Notes under the pieces: generated by a model | The model's input: the letters and a program-made list of their open reading frames with translations, nothing else | Told to the model about the DNA's origin: nothing | The model's database searches: none | Assembly (NCBI GenBank): GCA_002363515.1 | Contig: DEVX01000062.1 | Location: forward strand, 1-18,641 | From: Candidatus Saccharibacteria bacterium UBA3225 | GTDB taxonomy: Bacteria > Patescibacteriota > Saccharimonadia > Saccharimonadales > Saccharimonadaceae | Length of the DNA: 18,641 nucleotides | Direction: 5' to 3' | Part shown: positions 5,502 through 13,024 of the stretch, one piece after another | Layout: each line of letters opens with the position of its first letter | Position numbering within the stretch: the first letter of the stretch is position 1 | Position numbers and translations under genes: made by a program

Positions 5502-6377
5502 ATGAATGAAGTTCATATTCCAGTGTTATTATCGGATGTATTAAAGTATCTGCAGCCGGCTGAAGGTGAAACATATTTAGACCTTACGGCGGGATATGGT
5601 GGGCATGCTGATAAAATTTTGGAAGTAACTCGGAACTATAATGGTGCGGTCCTAAATGACCGTGATCAGAATGCGATAGATTTCTTGGAGGTGAAGTACC
5701 AAAAGGTGAAGCCGAAATTGATGCATGATGATTTTTATAGTACTGCGCTACGACTTGTGGAGAATGGAATTAGCTTCGATATGATTCTGGCGGACTTTGG
5801 AGTTTCTTCGCCGCAACTAGATAGACCTGAAAGGGGATTTTCGTTTACTAAAGAGGCGCGGCTCGATATGCGAATGGATGAGTCGCAAGATTTGGACGCT
5901 TGGACGATCGTTAATAGATGGAGTGAACGAAAATTAGCGGATATTTTTGAGAAATACGCAGAGGAACGACGTGGTCGTGCTGAATTGCTAGCCCGCGAAA
6001 TCTGCATGAATCGGCCAGTCGAAACAACTACCGAACTCGCTGATTTAATAAAGTCAAAATCACCGTACTCGCATACGCATCCGGCGACACGGATTTTTCA
6101 GGCGATAAGGATTGTTGTTAATGATGAATTAGGGATCATCGAAAGGACATTGCCTTTATTGCCGAAGTTATTAAATCCGGGCGGAAGGGTAGCGATAATT
6201 ACTTTTCATAGTCTGGAAGATCGACTTATTAAGAATTATTTTAAGGATGAGAGTAGCAAAGGATTAGAGTCGACATTAAGTATAGTAACTAAGAAACCGA
6301 TCGTTGCGGATAATACGGAAATTGTTAATAATCCACGCGCACGCAGCGCAAAGCTAAGAGTAGCTAAAAGGATCTGA
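5502..6377 (+). CDS. rsmH: 16S rRNA (cytosine(1402)-N4)-methyltransferase RsmH
   Basis: RsmH (MraW) transfers a methyl group from S-adenosylmethionine to C1402 in the 16S rRNA decoding centre. I use the ATG at 5502, giving 291 residues that begin MNEVHIPVLLSDVLKYL as in the family; the ATG at 5469 lies upstream of the -10 box and adds an unrelated stretch. Motif I is DLTAGYGGHA (27-36). NDRDQNA (52-58) is the cofactor acidic motif, ADFGVSSPQLD (97-107) the catalytic loop, and RGFSF (111-115) with LDMRMD (121-126) are signatures. The C-terminus NNPRARSAKLRVAKR is diagnostic. It opens the reduced division cluster, where mraZ would normally precede it. Confidence 0.96.
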   Translation: MNEVHIPVLLSDVLKYLQPAEGETYLDLTAGYGGHADKILEVTRNYNGAVLNDRDQNAIDFLEVKYQKVKPKLMHDDFYSTALRLVENGISFDMILADFGVSSPQLDRPERGFSFTKEARLDMRMDESQDLDAWTIVNRWSERKLADIFEKYAEERRGRAELLAREICMNRPVETTTELADLIKSKSPYSHTHPATRIFQAIRIVVNDELGIIERTLPLLPKLLNPGGRVAIITFHSLEDRLIKNYFKDESSKGLESTLSIVTKKPIVADNTEIVNNPRARSAKLRVAKRI

Positions 6378-6386
6378 CCAATCTTT

Positions 6387-6420
6387 GATGGCGCTCAAAG
6401 CGGAACGGGTGGGCGTCATC
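6387..6420 (+). other. Stable hairpin after rsmH without T-tract
   Basis: GATGGCGCTC (6387-6396) pairs with GGGCGTCATC (6411-6420) over 10 bp including two G-U pairs. An A-rich stretch follows, so it is more likely an mRNA-stability or processing element than a terminator. Confidence 0.45.
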
Positions 6421-6456
6421 GTAATAAAAATAAAAAAACAAAAAGGAGTAAACAGT

Positions 6457-6519
6457 ATGGCGAAAATCATCGTTACGAACAGAAGCCGTGCACAACAGGT
6501 AAAAGTTCACTTCCGCTAA
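6457..6519 (+). CDS. 20-residue basic short ORF between rsmH and ftsL
   Basis: AAGGAG (6443-6448) stands at ideal distance (8 nt) before an ATG, and the ORF encodes MAKIIVTNRSRAQQVKVHFR then TAA. I recognise no family. The good ribosome binding site, in contrast to the leaderless rsmH, and its place upstream of a structured RNA and terminator point to a leader peptide or small basic protein. Confidence 0.5.
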   Translation: MAKIIVTNRSRAQQVKVHFR

Positions 6520-6532
6520 ATAATTAGCAGTG

Positions 6533-6563
6533 TTTTGACCAATTAAAGATTTTTATTTTGACC
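6533..6563 (+). repeat. Tandem TTTTGACC repeat, 23-bp period
   Basis: TTTTGACC occurs at 6533-6540 and 6556-6563, each followed by similar A/T-rich bases. The spacing is about two helical turns. Each contains TTGACC, a -35-like hexamer, but no well-spaced -10 was found. Confidence 0.4.
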
Positions 6564-6600
6564 GGTAAATATCTTTTTAATGCTTATTATTTAATACGCA

Positions 6601-6748
6601 GAGACTAACCTATATGCCCCGGTCTCGGGGTGCCTCTACAGTAGGTGTAGTTAGTGCGGAGTGTGTAAGACCTAAAAACATTTTTGACCTTCTTTGGTGA
6701 GACTGGGCGCTTCTTCTCTTGGCGCCTGGTCTACCACCAAAGCTTTTT
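6601..6748 (+). promoter_or_regulatory. Structured attenuator-like leader RNA before ftsL
   Basis: ACTAA and CCTA (6604-6612) pair with TAGG and TTAGT (6642-6654) around a hairpin CCCCG-GTCT-CGGGG (6617-6630). Downstream lies a long terminator (6692-6742 plus T-run). CCCGGTCTC (6618-6626), which spans most of the first hairpin, can instead pair over 9 bp with GAGACTGGG (6699-6707), the left arm of the terminator. The alternatives are mutually exclusive, as in riboswitches and attenuators. It fits none of the riboswitch, T-box, SRP or 6S consensus sequences I know. The ftsL ATG is 50 nt past the T-run. Confidence 0.55.
6692..6748 (+). terminator. Strong terminator just upstream of ftsL
   Basis: CTTTGGTG/CACCAAAG, AGAC/GTCT and TGGGCGC/GCGCCTG stack into about 19 bp with one 2-nt bulge and an 11-nt loop, followed by CTTTTT (6743-6748). 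Confidence 0.85.
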
Positions 6749-6797
6749 GCGTGTAGAGATAAAAACAAAGAATAGTAAAAACAAACAGGATATTTTG

Positions 6798-7163
6798 ATG
6801 CCAGCATATTATGCAACTAGGAGAATGACAGGATCGAGCAGTGCATCGTCGAGTACGTGGGCGCGTAATCGTAATGCAGTGCGCCATAACTCGAAAATTG
6901 TCCTGGGGCCAGTTAATCATACAATTGCGATTGTTTTAATTGTGTTACTGACCGGCTTAATCTTTCTGACGCAGAGTACGAAAGTTACGAACTATGATGT
7001 CGAAATAGCCAAGGTAGATAGTGAGATAGTTGACCTCGAAGCGCAGCGCGATGCTTTAGCGGTGGAAAATGCGAAAATTACCGCGGCGGCGGCTGATGAG
7101 GATAAGAATAAAGTTGCGGCAACAATGGTTGACGCAAATAGTGCGGATTTTGTAAAAGAATAA
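6798..7163 (+). CDS. ftsL: FtsL-like septum protein
   Basis: This 121-residue bitopic membrane protein has a basic, serine-rich cytoplasmic N-terminus (1-38), one transmembrane helix (TIAIVLIVLLTGLIFLTQS, about 43-61), and an extracytoplasmic heptad-rich stretch (DVEIAKVDSEIVDLEAQRDALAVENAKI), the FtsL/DivIC plan. Sequence identity in this family is low, so the call rests on topology and position directly before ftsI. FtsL bridges the divisome complex that activates FtsWI. The ATG at 6798 follows a weak AGGA; longer versions would run through the terminator hairpin and are rejected. A terminator follows, so ftsL may form its own short transcript under the leader control. Confidence 0.7.
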   Translation: MPAYYATRRMTGSSSASSSTWARNRNAVRHNSKIVLGPVNHTIAIVLIVLLTGLIFLTQSTKVTNYDVEIAKVDSEIVDLEAQRDALAVENAKITAAAADEDKNKVAATMVDANSADFVKE

Positions 7164-7170
7164 TCCATTT

Positions 7171-7184
7171 TTCTTGTACAAGAA
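7171..7184 (+). promoter_or_regulatory. Perfect 14-bp palindrome upstream of ftsI
   Basis: TTCTTGTACAAGAA is its own reverse complement. It lies just after ftsL and 41 bp before the ftsI -10 box, suiting an operator or activator site. It abuts the terminator stem. Confidence 0.4.
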
Positions 7185-7216
7185 TTCCGGTGAGCAAGCC
7201 GGAGTTTTTTGTTTTT
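7184..7216 (+). terminator. Intrinsic terminator between ftsL and ftsI
   Basis: ATTCCGGT (7184-7191) pairs with GCCGGAGT (7198-7205) with G-U pairs, followed by a long T-run. Confidence 0.75.
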
Positions 7217-7224
7217 AAGTGTAG

Positions 7225-7236
7225 TATAATTTTCTT
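7225..7236 (+). promoter_or_regulatory. -10 box placing the ftsI start at +1 (leaderless)
   Basis: TATAAT (7225-7230) is followed by exactly 6 nt and the ftsI ATG, the same geometry as at rsmH. There is no Shine-Dalgarno. Confidence 0.6.
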
Positions 7237-8982
7237 ATGTTTATGTCGCGTAAGTCGCGTTATTTGTTGATATATGTCGCATTGTTTGTGCTGTTTTTCA
7301 TTGCGGTTGTTAGGCTGTTTTTGGTACAAATTATCGACCATCGTAAATACGTCGATGCGGCTAGTGAGTTGCGTATTTCTAAATATTCTTTGCTGGCAAA
7401 AAGGGGTGAGGTATATATGATGGATGGCAAGAATTCGACGACTCCAGTCGTGATGAATGAAAGGACTTGGCTGATTTTTGTAGACCCGAGCTATGTGGCG
7501 GATAAAGATAAAGTGCAGGCGCAATTAACCAATATACTTGGCGACCAGATGATTACGACTTGGAAAAAGGTTTGGTCTAATATGAAGAGCGGGTACGTTG
7601 AGGTTGCGAAGCATGTTGACTATGAGACGGTTACGAAAGTCAGGGAGGCAAACTTGCAGGGTGTTGGCCAGAAAGAAACCTCGCGGCGTGTTTATCCAGC
7701 AGGGCAGTTGGGAGCGCAAATATTGGGCTTTATTAATGCGGAAAATGTAGGTACGGGACTTGAAGGTGCATTAAATGATCGGCTGTCTGGCAAGGATGGG
7801 CTATTGAAGACTGTAACCGACGTACATGATATTCCGCTCTCGATTGGTGACGATAATGTAGAAATACCAGCACAAGACGGCGAAAATATCGTATTAACGG
7901 TAGATGAAAACGTACAAAGAAAAGTTGAGAAGATTCTAAAAACACGGATGAATAATAACAAGGCAATAACGGCCGCCAGTGCCATCGTGATGGATCCGAA
8001 TACGGGAAAAGTCTTGGCGATGGCGAATTATCCGACATTTGATCCGGAGAAATATTACCAGGTAAAGGATGCGAGCCTGTTTATTAATCGCGTAGTTGAA
8101 TCGCCATATGAGCCGGCATCGGTGTGTAAGACTTTTACCTATGCGGCGGCAATCAATGAGGGGGCAATGGTTCCAACCGACACCTATTACAATAAGGGTT
8201 ACACGTATGTCGATGATCGTCGAATGCAGAACGCATTAACAAATACGGCTTTGGGCGAGATTACTTTTCGAACGGCTTTAGACTATTCATTTAATACTGG
8301 TTCCATTGAAGCATTGCGCCGTTTGGGCGGGGGTAAGATTACTAAGGCTGCGCGAACGAAGCTGTATGGTTATCTGACGGACAATTTTGGCCTGGGGAAG
8401 CGTACTGGTATTGAGTTGAATGATGCGCCGGGGATAATTATTAGCCCAGAAGAAGATGAAGGCAATGCGGTACGTTATGCAAATATGACTTTTGGGCAGG
8501 GCATGAATTTAACGATGGTGCAAGTAGCGGCGGCGTTTTCTTCCTTAGTTAATGGTGGTGATTATTATCAGCCGACGATAATTGCTGGCACAATGAAAAA
8601 CGATGCTTTTTATAGAGATGAGGATAAGAAACCTCTGCGCCAGACTGTTTCGGAAAATACTAGTGAGCAGATGCGTTCGATGTTAGAAGAGGTGCGCAGT
8701 AAGGAAGTGCCGCGGTCTGGCGACAAGGCTGGTTATAAGATTGGGATTAAGACTGGCACTTCGGAGACCTATGATGCGAGTGGTAAATATACGTCTGATG
8801 CGACAATAGCTAGCGTGATTGGGTATGGTCGCAAAAACCAACAGGGTTCAATGCCGGAATATGTAGTGATGGTGCGCCTGGACGGCAGCAGCTTGCTGTG
8901 GGGGTCGCTTGATGCGGTGCCAGTGTTTACTGAGATTAGTAATTATTTGTTAGAATATTTAAGGATAGAGCCGATAAAATAG
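7237..8982 (+). CDS. ftsI: Class B penicillin-binding protein, FtsI/PBP3-like transpeptidase
   Basis: A 581-residue septal transpeptidase that cross-links peptidoglycan outside the membrane as partner of FtsW. There is a short cytoplasmic start, one membrane helix (about 9-31), a pedestal domain (about 50-220, with the conserved RRVYPAGQLGAQILGFIN) and a penicillin-binding domain. Active-site motifs are S295-V-C-K298 (SxxK, nucleophile S295), S351-F-N353 (SxN) and K505-T-G507-T. The length is normal for FtsI and no PASTA repeats are present. The ATG chosen starts a good signal-anchor and coincides with the predicted transcription start. mraY follows after 16 nt, ftsW and murG overlap, so ftsI-murG is likely one transcript. 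Confidence 0.95.
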   Translation: MFMSRKSRYLLIYVALFVLFFIAVVRLFLVQIIDHRKYVDAASELRISKYSLLAKRGEVYMMDGKNSTTPVVMNERTWLIFVDPSYVADKDKVQAQLTNILGDQMITTWKKVWSNMKSGYVEVAKHVDYETVTKVREANLQGVGQKETSRRVYPAGQLGAQILGFINAENVGTGLEGALNDRLSGKDGLLKTVTDVHDIPLSIGDDNVEIPAQDGENIVLTVDENVQRKVEKILKTRMNNNKAITAASAIVMDPNTGKVLAMANYPTFDPEKYYQVKDASLFINRVVESPYEPASVCKTFTYAAAINEGAMVPTDTYYNKGYTYVDDRRMQNALTNTALGEITFRTALDYSFNTGSIEALRRLGGGKITKAARTKLYGYLTDNFGLGKRTGIELNDAPGIIISPEEDEGNAVRYANMTFGQGMNLTMVQVAAAFSSLVNGGDYYQPTIIAGTMKNDAFYRDEDKKPLRQTVSENTSEQMRSMLEEVRSKEVPRSGDKAGYKIGIKTGTSETYDASGKYTSDATIASVIGYGRKNQQGSMPEYVVMVRLDGSSLLWGSLDAVPVFTEISNYLLEYLRIEPIK

Positions 8983-8998
8983 AAAGGATTATGTCGGA

Positions 8999-10030
8999 AT
9001 GTTAGCGGATATAAATTCTAATATTGGATACGAGCTAATTTTGGCGTTGGGGGCTTTCCTGCTGTCGATGTTTTTAACGCCGATTTATACGACTTTTGCA
9101 TACAAGCATAAGCTTTGGAAGCGGCAAAAAAGTGTAGATGTGACTGGCGCGGAATTGACAGTAATGAACAAGCTCCACAAGGATAAGATAAAGCGCCATT
9201 TCCCGACGATGGCGGGGATGATTATGCTAGTGACGGTGCCGGTGGTGCTAATTGCTTGCAATTGTCTGAATCGTGGTCAGACTTGGCTGCCGATTGCGGC
9301 GTTTGTGGGCGGTGGGCTAATTGGCTTTATTGATGACGTAATTAACTTGTTTGGCAAGAATGCAGCTGCGGGCTTGCGGGCGCCAGTAAAATTTGCAATG
9401 ATTACGGCCTTAGGTGCGGCTTTGGGATGGTTCTTTGCGGTAAAGCTCGGCTGGACATCGGTGACGGTGCCATTTATGGGCGCGATTAATATTGGCGTGG
9501 TGGGGATGATAGTATTGTTTGCGTTTGCGGTGGTAGCGACTGGAAATGCGGTCAATATCTCGGATGGACTAGACGGTTTGGCTGGCGGCTTAGCGATGTT
9601 GGCATATGGTTCTTACGGCGTAATTGCCTTATTGCAGGAACAATGGTTCTTAGCGGGTTTTTGCTTTATTGTGCTAGGGGCGTTGTTGTCGTACATTTGG
9701 TTCAATGTTTATCCGGCGCGCTTTATGATGGGTGATACCGGTTCGTTTGCACTTGGTGCGGGATTAGGGGTGGTTGCAATGATGACCAATTCGTTCTTAT
9801 TGCTCCCGGTGATTGGCGTGCTGTTTGTGGTTGAGGCGGGAAGCTCGTTGATTCAGATTTGCTCAAAGAAATTCTTCCATCGAAAAATCTTTGTTTCGGC
9901 ACCTTTGCATCACCATCTGCAGGCAAAAGGTTGGGAAGAGAGCAAGGTTGTGATGCGTTTTTGGATTATTGGCGGCGTGACGGCGATGCTTGGGATATTT
10001 TTGGCAATGGGTGGGGGCATTATTAAGTGA
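8999..10030 (+). CDS. mraY: Phospho-N-acetylmuramoyl-pentapeptide-transferase MraY
   Basis: MraY attaches UDP-MurNAc-pentapeptide to undecaprenyl phosphate at the inner membrane leaflet, making lipid I. The 343-residue protein has about ten membrane helices. The catalytic aspartate pair is D112-D113 (GFIDDVINL), NAVNISDGLDGLAGG (183-197) is the nucleoside/metal loop, D246 in GDTGSFALG is the third essential aspartate, and PLHHHLQAKGW (302-312) is the HHH motif. The Shine-Dalgarno AAAGGA (8983-8988) selects the ATG at 8999; an earlier ATG at 8991 opens only a four-codon frame. The stop overlaps the ftsW start. The Mur ligases that make its substrate are not in this window. Confidence 0.96.
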   Translation: MLADINSNIGYELILALGAFLLSMFLTPIYTTFAYKHKLWKRQKSVDVTGAELTVMNKLHKDKIKRHFPTMAGMIMLVTVPVVLIACNCLNRGQTWLPIAAFVGGGLIGFIDDVINLFGKNAAAGLRAPVKFAMITALGAALGWFFAVKLGWTSVTVPFMGAINIGVVGMIVLFAFAVVATGNAVNISDGLDGLAGGLAMLAYGSYGVIALLQEQWFLAGFCFIVLGALLSYIWFNVYPARFMMGDTGSFALGAGLGVVAMMTNSFLLLPVIGVLFVVEAGSSLIQICSKKFFHRKIFVSAPLHHHLQAKGWEESKVVMRFWIIGGVTAMLGIFLAMGGGIIK

Positions 10031-11211
10031 GAAAGCATCGGCCCGATTTTTCAATTTTATTGATAACGCTAGGCCTGATGGCGGCAGGGTTGATTATCGT
10101 TTATGCGATCGGCCCGCGTACAGCGCAGTCCGAGGGGTTTTCTAGTGATTATTATTTTTCAGGGCACTTAAAAGCGATTTTTGCATCATTGGTAGTTTTG
10201 GGAATTAGCGCTTTTTTGCCATACAAGCTGATTGGTGCATATAGTAAATGGCTGACTATTATCGCGTTTGCGCTCTGTTTTCTGACGGCGGCATTGGGGC
10301 GCGCGGGGATTGGTGGTAGTTTTGTTATTTGTGATGAGGGTGCATGTAGGGCTTTAAATTTCCCGTTACTGGGAAGTTTTCAGCCGGCCGAGTTCCTAAA
10401 GATTGCGGTGCTTTTTTACGGTGCCTGGTTGATTTCGGATCGGCGCAAGAAGAAGCAGCTGGCAAAGAGTGAATTTTGGCTTCCGATGGGGGTGGTAATT
10501 GCGGCGGTGGCTTTCGTAGTGGCGTTTCTAGAGAAGGATTTAGGGAGTACGGCAGTAATTTATTTGATGTTGGCTGCAATGATGTTTGTGGGTGAGATGC
10601 CGTGGAAGCAGCTGGGTATTTTCGCGTTAGTTATTCTTGCGTGCGTTGTTGTATTGATTAAAGTGGCACCGCACCGATTGGATCGTTTAGCAAGCTTTAG
10701 TGGCAAAGGGGATGATTTCCATATTATGAATTCATTGATTGGTTTCGGCACGGGTGGAGCTTTTGGTGTGGGTTTGGGCAACAGTGTTCAGACTACTGGT
10801 TATTTGCCAGAAGCACCGAGTGATTCGATATTTTCGGTAGTGGGGGAAGCGTGGGGCTTCTTTGGGGCGGTGATTATACTGATTGCTTATGCGGTGATGT
10901 TGGTGCGCATTCTAAATGTTTCTCGTTGCACGGAGGATGATGAGCAGAATCTGTTCACAGTAGGTGTTTTTACCTGGATTTTTGCCCATGTTATAATCAA
11001 TGTAGGCGGAATGTTGGCGTTGATGCCGATGAAGGGTATCACGTTGCCATTCTTGAGCCACGGCGGTACGAGCATGATGTTCGTTTCGTTCGCTGTGGGT
11101 ATGACATTACAAATATCTAGATGGACAAAGAGAGAAGCAATCGATGAGAATTCTAGTAGTAGGCGGGGGCAGCGGGGGGCACGTTACGCCGGTAGTCGCC
11201 GTCGTACGTGA
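10027..11211 (+). CDS. ftsW: SEDS peptidoglycan glycosyltransferase FtsW
   Basis: FtsW polymerises lipid II into glycan strands at the septum together with FtsI. The 394-residue protein has about ten membrane helices and the SEDS signatures FQPAEFLKIA (117-126), LEKDLGSTAV (168-177), YLPEAPSDSIFSVVGEAWGFFG (259-280) and GITLPFLSHGGTSMM (337-351). The GTG start (10027) overlaps the mraY stop in a GTGA junction, implying translational coupling. The extracytoplasmic loop before FQPAEF carries C102 and C107 in place of the usual GARRW-type sequence. The last 20 or so residues are arginine- and serine-rich and are encoded in the 68-nt overlap with murG. Confidence 0.94.
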   Translation: MRKHRPDFSILLITLGLMAAGLIIVYAIGPRTAQSEGFSSDYYFSGHLKAIFASLVVLGISAFLPYKLIGAYSKWLTIIAFALCFLTAALGRAGIGGSFVICDEGACRALNFPLLGSFQPAEFLKIAVLFYGAWLISDRRKKKQLAKSEFWLPMGVVIAAVAFVVAFLEKDLGSTAVIYLMLAAMMFVGEMPWKQLGIFALVILACVVVLIKVAPHRLDRLASFSGKGDDFHIMNSLIGFGTGGAFGVGLGNSVQTTGYLPEAPSDSIFSVVGEAWGFFGAVIILIAYAVMLVRILNVSRCTEDDEQNLFTVGVFTWIFAHVIINVGGMLALMPMKGITLPFLSHGGTSMMFVSFAVGMTLQISRWTKREAIDENSSSRRGQRGARYAGSRRRT

Positions 11212-12319
11212 GATTTGGAAAATTCGTCCGCGGGCGAAGATTGATTTTTGGACTGACAAAAAATATTACAAGAATGCTCGCAAAATCACCATCGAAAATG
11301 GGATGGATGTAGATATCAAGAAAGTCGCCTCTGGTAAGTTGCGTCGCTATGCGGGTTTTAAATTCATTGATTACTTGAGGCATTTTGATATAGTTTTGCA
11401 TAATTTTGCGGATTTTTTCAGGACTATTGGTGGCTTTTTCCAGAGTTTTTTCCGATTGGTTGCGCATCGTCCGGATGCAATATTTCTAAAAGGCGGTTAT
11501 GTGTGTTTGCCGGTAGGTCTGGCAGCGCGGATTTTGCGAATTCCATACGTGATTCATGATAGTGATTCGGTGCCAGGTTTGACGAACCGATTATTGGCGA
11601 AAAAAGCCGTAAAGATAGCGACGGGGATGCCGCTTAGTTACTACTCTTACCCAGAAGAGAAGGCGGAATGGACAGGGATTCCAATTGGCGAGGAGTTTAG
11701 GCCGGTTTCTGAATCAAAGCAGAAGCGTCTAAAAAAAGAACTAGGATTTGATCCCGAGAAAAAGCTTGTCTTAGCGACGGGCGGTAGTTTGGGGGCGGAG
11801 GATATCAACTTGACTATGCGAAAGATTCTCCCGGAGTTGCTCAAAAAGAGCTCAGCTATGCTGGTGGCGGGGCGCGAACGTTATCCGGAAATGATTGATC
11901 TGAAAGATTACGAGATATGGGAAGACGGTGTATTGAAGTCTAATTTTCGGATGGTAGAGTTTTCGAGCGAAATGTGGAAATTGTTTGGGGCGGCAGATGT
12001 TGTGATTTCGCGGGCGGGCGCCTCAACGATGACTGAGCTATCTAGCATGGCGAAAACGGTTATTATGGTGCCAAATGAAGAACTACCGGGACATCATCAG
12101 GTGAAGAATGCGAAGGCCTATGAAAAGGCGGAGGCCGCCGTAGTAGTGTCGGACTCGAAAATGATGAAAAAGCCGGAGCTTTTATTGGATGCAATTGTGC
12201 ATTTATTAAATAGCGAGCGTGAGCGTGAGCGGCTAGCGGTGAATTTGCATAGTTTTACGAAAGAACATGCGGCAGAGAACTTAGCAAAGATGGTAATTGG
12301 GGTTGCGAGCGGCAATTGA
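11144..12319 (+). CDS. murG: UDP-GlcNAc:lipid I GlcNAc-transferase MurG
   Basis: MurG adds GlcNAc to lipid I on the cytoplasmic membrane face, producing lipid II for FtsW/FtsI. It is 391 residues against about 355-370 usually, with extra length around 70-108 in a hydrophobic, phenylalanine-rich segment that could strengthen membrane contact. GGGSGGHV (7-14) is the N-terminal glycine loop, FLKGGYVCLPVGLAA (114-128) is conserved, HDSDSVPGLTNRLL (138-151) replaces HEQN-type acceptor sequence, and SRAGASTMTEL (289-299) with HHQVKNA (317-323) form the UDP-GlcNAc site. The start lies inside ftsW and has no strong Shine-Dalgarno, so reinitiation is likely. It is the last gene of the cluster. Confidence 0.95.
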   Translation: MRILVVGGGSGGHVTPVVAVVREIWKIRPRAKIDFWTDKKYYKNARKITIENGMDVDIKKVASGKLRRYAGFKFIDYLRHFDIVLHNFADFFRTIGGFFQSFFRLVAHRPDAIFLKGGYVCLPVGLAARILRIPYVIHDSDSVPGLTNRLLAKKAVKIATGMPLSYYSYPEEKAEWTGIPIGEEFRPVSESKQKRLKKELGFDPEKKLVLATGGSLGAEDINLTMRKILPELLKKSSAMLVAGRERYPEMIDLKDYEIWEDGVLKSNFRMVEFSSEMWKLFGAADVVISRAGASTMTELSSMAKTVIMVPNEELPGHHQVKNAKAYEKAEAAVVVSDSKMMKKPELLLDAIVHLLNSERERERLAVNLHSFTKEHAAENLAKMVIGVASGN

Positions 12320-12359
12320 CGCTGTTGCTGATTATTGCTTGGCGAATCACTTAAACGAC

Positions 12360-12388
12360 TTGCTAAAAAGCAGAGAACTTGTTAAAAT
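12360..12388 (+). promoter_or_regulatory. Promoter of tRNA-Glu
   Basis: TTGCTA (12360-12365), a 17-bp spacer and TAAAAT (12383-12388) lie about 10 bp before the mature tRNA 5' end. Confidence 0.6.
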
Positions 12389-12397
12389 AATGGCACT

Positions 12398-12473
12398 GGT
12401 CACGTCGTCTAGTGGTTAGGACTCCAGGTTTTCATCCTGGCAATCGCGGGTTCGAATCCCGCCGTGATCACCA
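12398..12473 (+). tRNA. tRNA-Glu (anticodon UUC), CCA encoded
   Basis: The acceptor arms GGTCACG (12398-12404) and CGTGATC (12463-12469, one G-U pair) are followed by discriminator A and encoded CCA. The anticodon stem CCAGG/CCTGG holds loop TTTTCAT, so the anticodon is TTC. The T arm is GCGGGTTCGAATCCCGC. The D-arm sequence TCTAGTGGTTAGGAC is typical of tRNA-Glu. Confidence 0.97.
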
Positions 12474-12487
12474 GGTTTAGATTTAAA

Positions 12488-12513
12488 AAAACACCTGTAA
12501 AAGGGTGTTTTTT
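12488..12513 (+). terminator. Terminator of the tRNA-Glu transcript
   Basis: ACACC (12491-12495) pairs with GGTGT (12504-12508), extended by flanking A/T runs, followed by TTTTTT. Confidence 0.85.
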
Positions 12514-12533
12514 GTATGAAATAGAAAAAAGTA

Positions 12534-12562
12534 TTGACAAATAGTCAAATGTGTGATAATAT
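12534..12562 (+). promoter_or_regulatory. Promoter of the mini-ORF RNA
   Basis: TTGACA (12534-12539) is perfect. The -10 is either TAATAT (12557-12562, spacer 17) or the extended form TGTGATAAT ending at 12560 (spacer 15). Transcription should begin near 12567-12570. Confidence 0.65.
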
Positions 12563-12610
12563 AGAATCATCGGTGAACAAAAAACCCGCACATTTAGAGG
12601 AGGAGTAGGC

Positions 12611-12655
12611 ATGAAAAAGCATGGCATTTTACTCGCTCCGGAACACCCGGAGTAA
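12611..12655 (+). CDS. Mini-ORF 1 (14 residues)
   Basis: GAGGAGG (12597-12603) lies 7 nt before the ATG; the peptide is MKKHGILLAPEHPE. Its last codons form the 6-bp hairpin CTCCGG/CCGGAG, so a translating ribosome would melt it. Confidence 0.45.
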   Translation: MKKHGILLAPEHPE

Positions 12656-12773
12656 CAATCAACTCCACTCCCGACTGTCCGACCCCGTTTGCCCGTATGC
12701 GCTTCGCCGCTTTGCGGCCGCTGATCTGAGAGGGCCACGAGGGTCTAAAAAAACTGTGAAAGGAGGCTGTTGC

Positions 12774-12812
12774 TTGAAAAATTACAGCGAAAGGCCGCCC
12801 AACGGGTGGTGA
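12774..12812 (+). CDS. Mini-ORF 2 (12 residues, TTG start)
   Basis: AAAGGAGG (12759-12766) lies 7 nt before TTG; the peptide is MKNYSERPPNGW, and its end overlaps a GC-rich hairpin. A second TTG at 12770 would open a 27-codon frame to 12853, but only 3 nt after the Shine-Dalgarno. A 63-codon frame from 12621 ends at the same stop as mini-ORF 2 but has no ribosome binding site. Confidence 0.4.
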   Translation: MKNYSERPPNGW

Positions 12813-12880
12813 GCTTAAGTGCCCTTGGGCATTTATTTGCGAAACTGCACTAGCCCGAAAGGGGAGGAAAGGAGGTAGCT

Positions 12881-12889
12881 ATGCTCTAG
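12881..12889 (+). other. Start-stop unit ATG-CTC-TAG, copy 1
   Basis: AAAGGAGG (12868-12875) plus 5 nt plus ATGCTCTAGAT, directly followed by the GGGG-CCACGCG hairpin. It encodes only Met-Leu. Confidence 0.5.
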
Positions 12890-13024
12890 ATGGGGCCACG
12901 CGCAACGCGTGGCGAATGCCCCAGTCAATCCGCTCGTCTGAAGTTATATGCGCCTTTGCGTCGACAGCGACGCCGGCCGGATCGAGAACTTCACGAGCTG
13001 TCTCTTTGTAAGAAAGGAGGCGTC

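Noticed and set aside
12409..12738. 109-codon minus-strand ORF across tRNA-Glu
   Set aside because: Its end is antisense to the tRNA (the familiar TAGFEPAI pattern) and the rest is antisense to two terminator/promoter regions.
12621..12812. 63-codon plus-strand ORF in the mini-ORF region
   Set aside because: No Shine-Dalgarno before its start, and it overlaps mini-ORF 1 in another frame; the AAAGGAGG before the TTG at 12774 is a better signal for its last codons.
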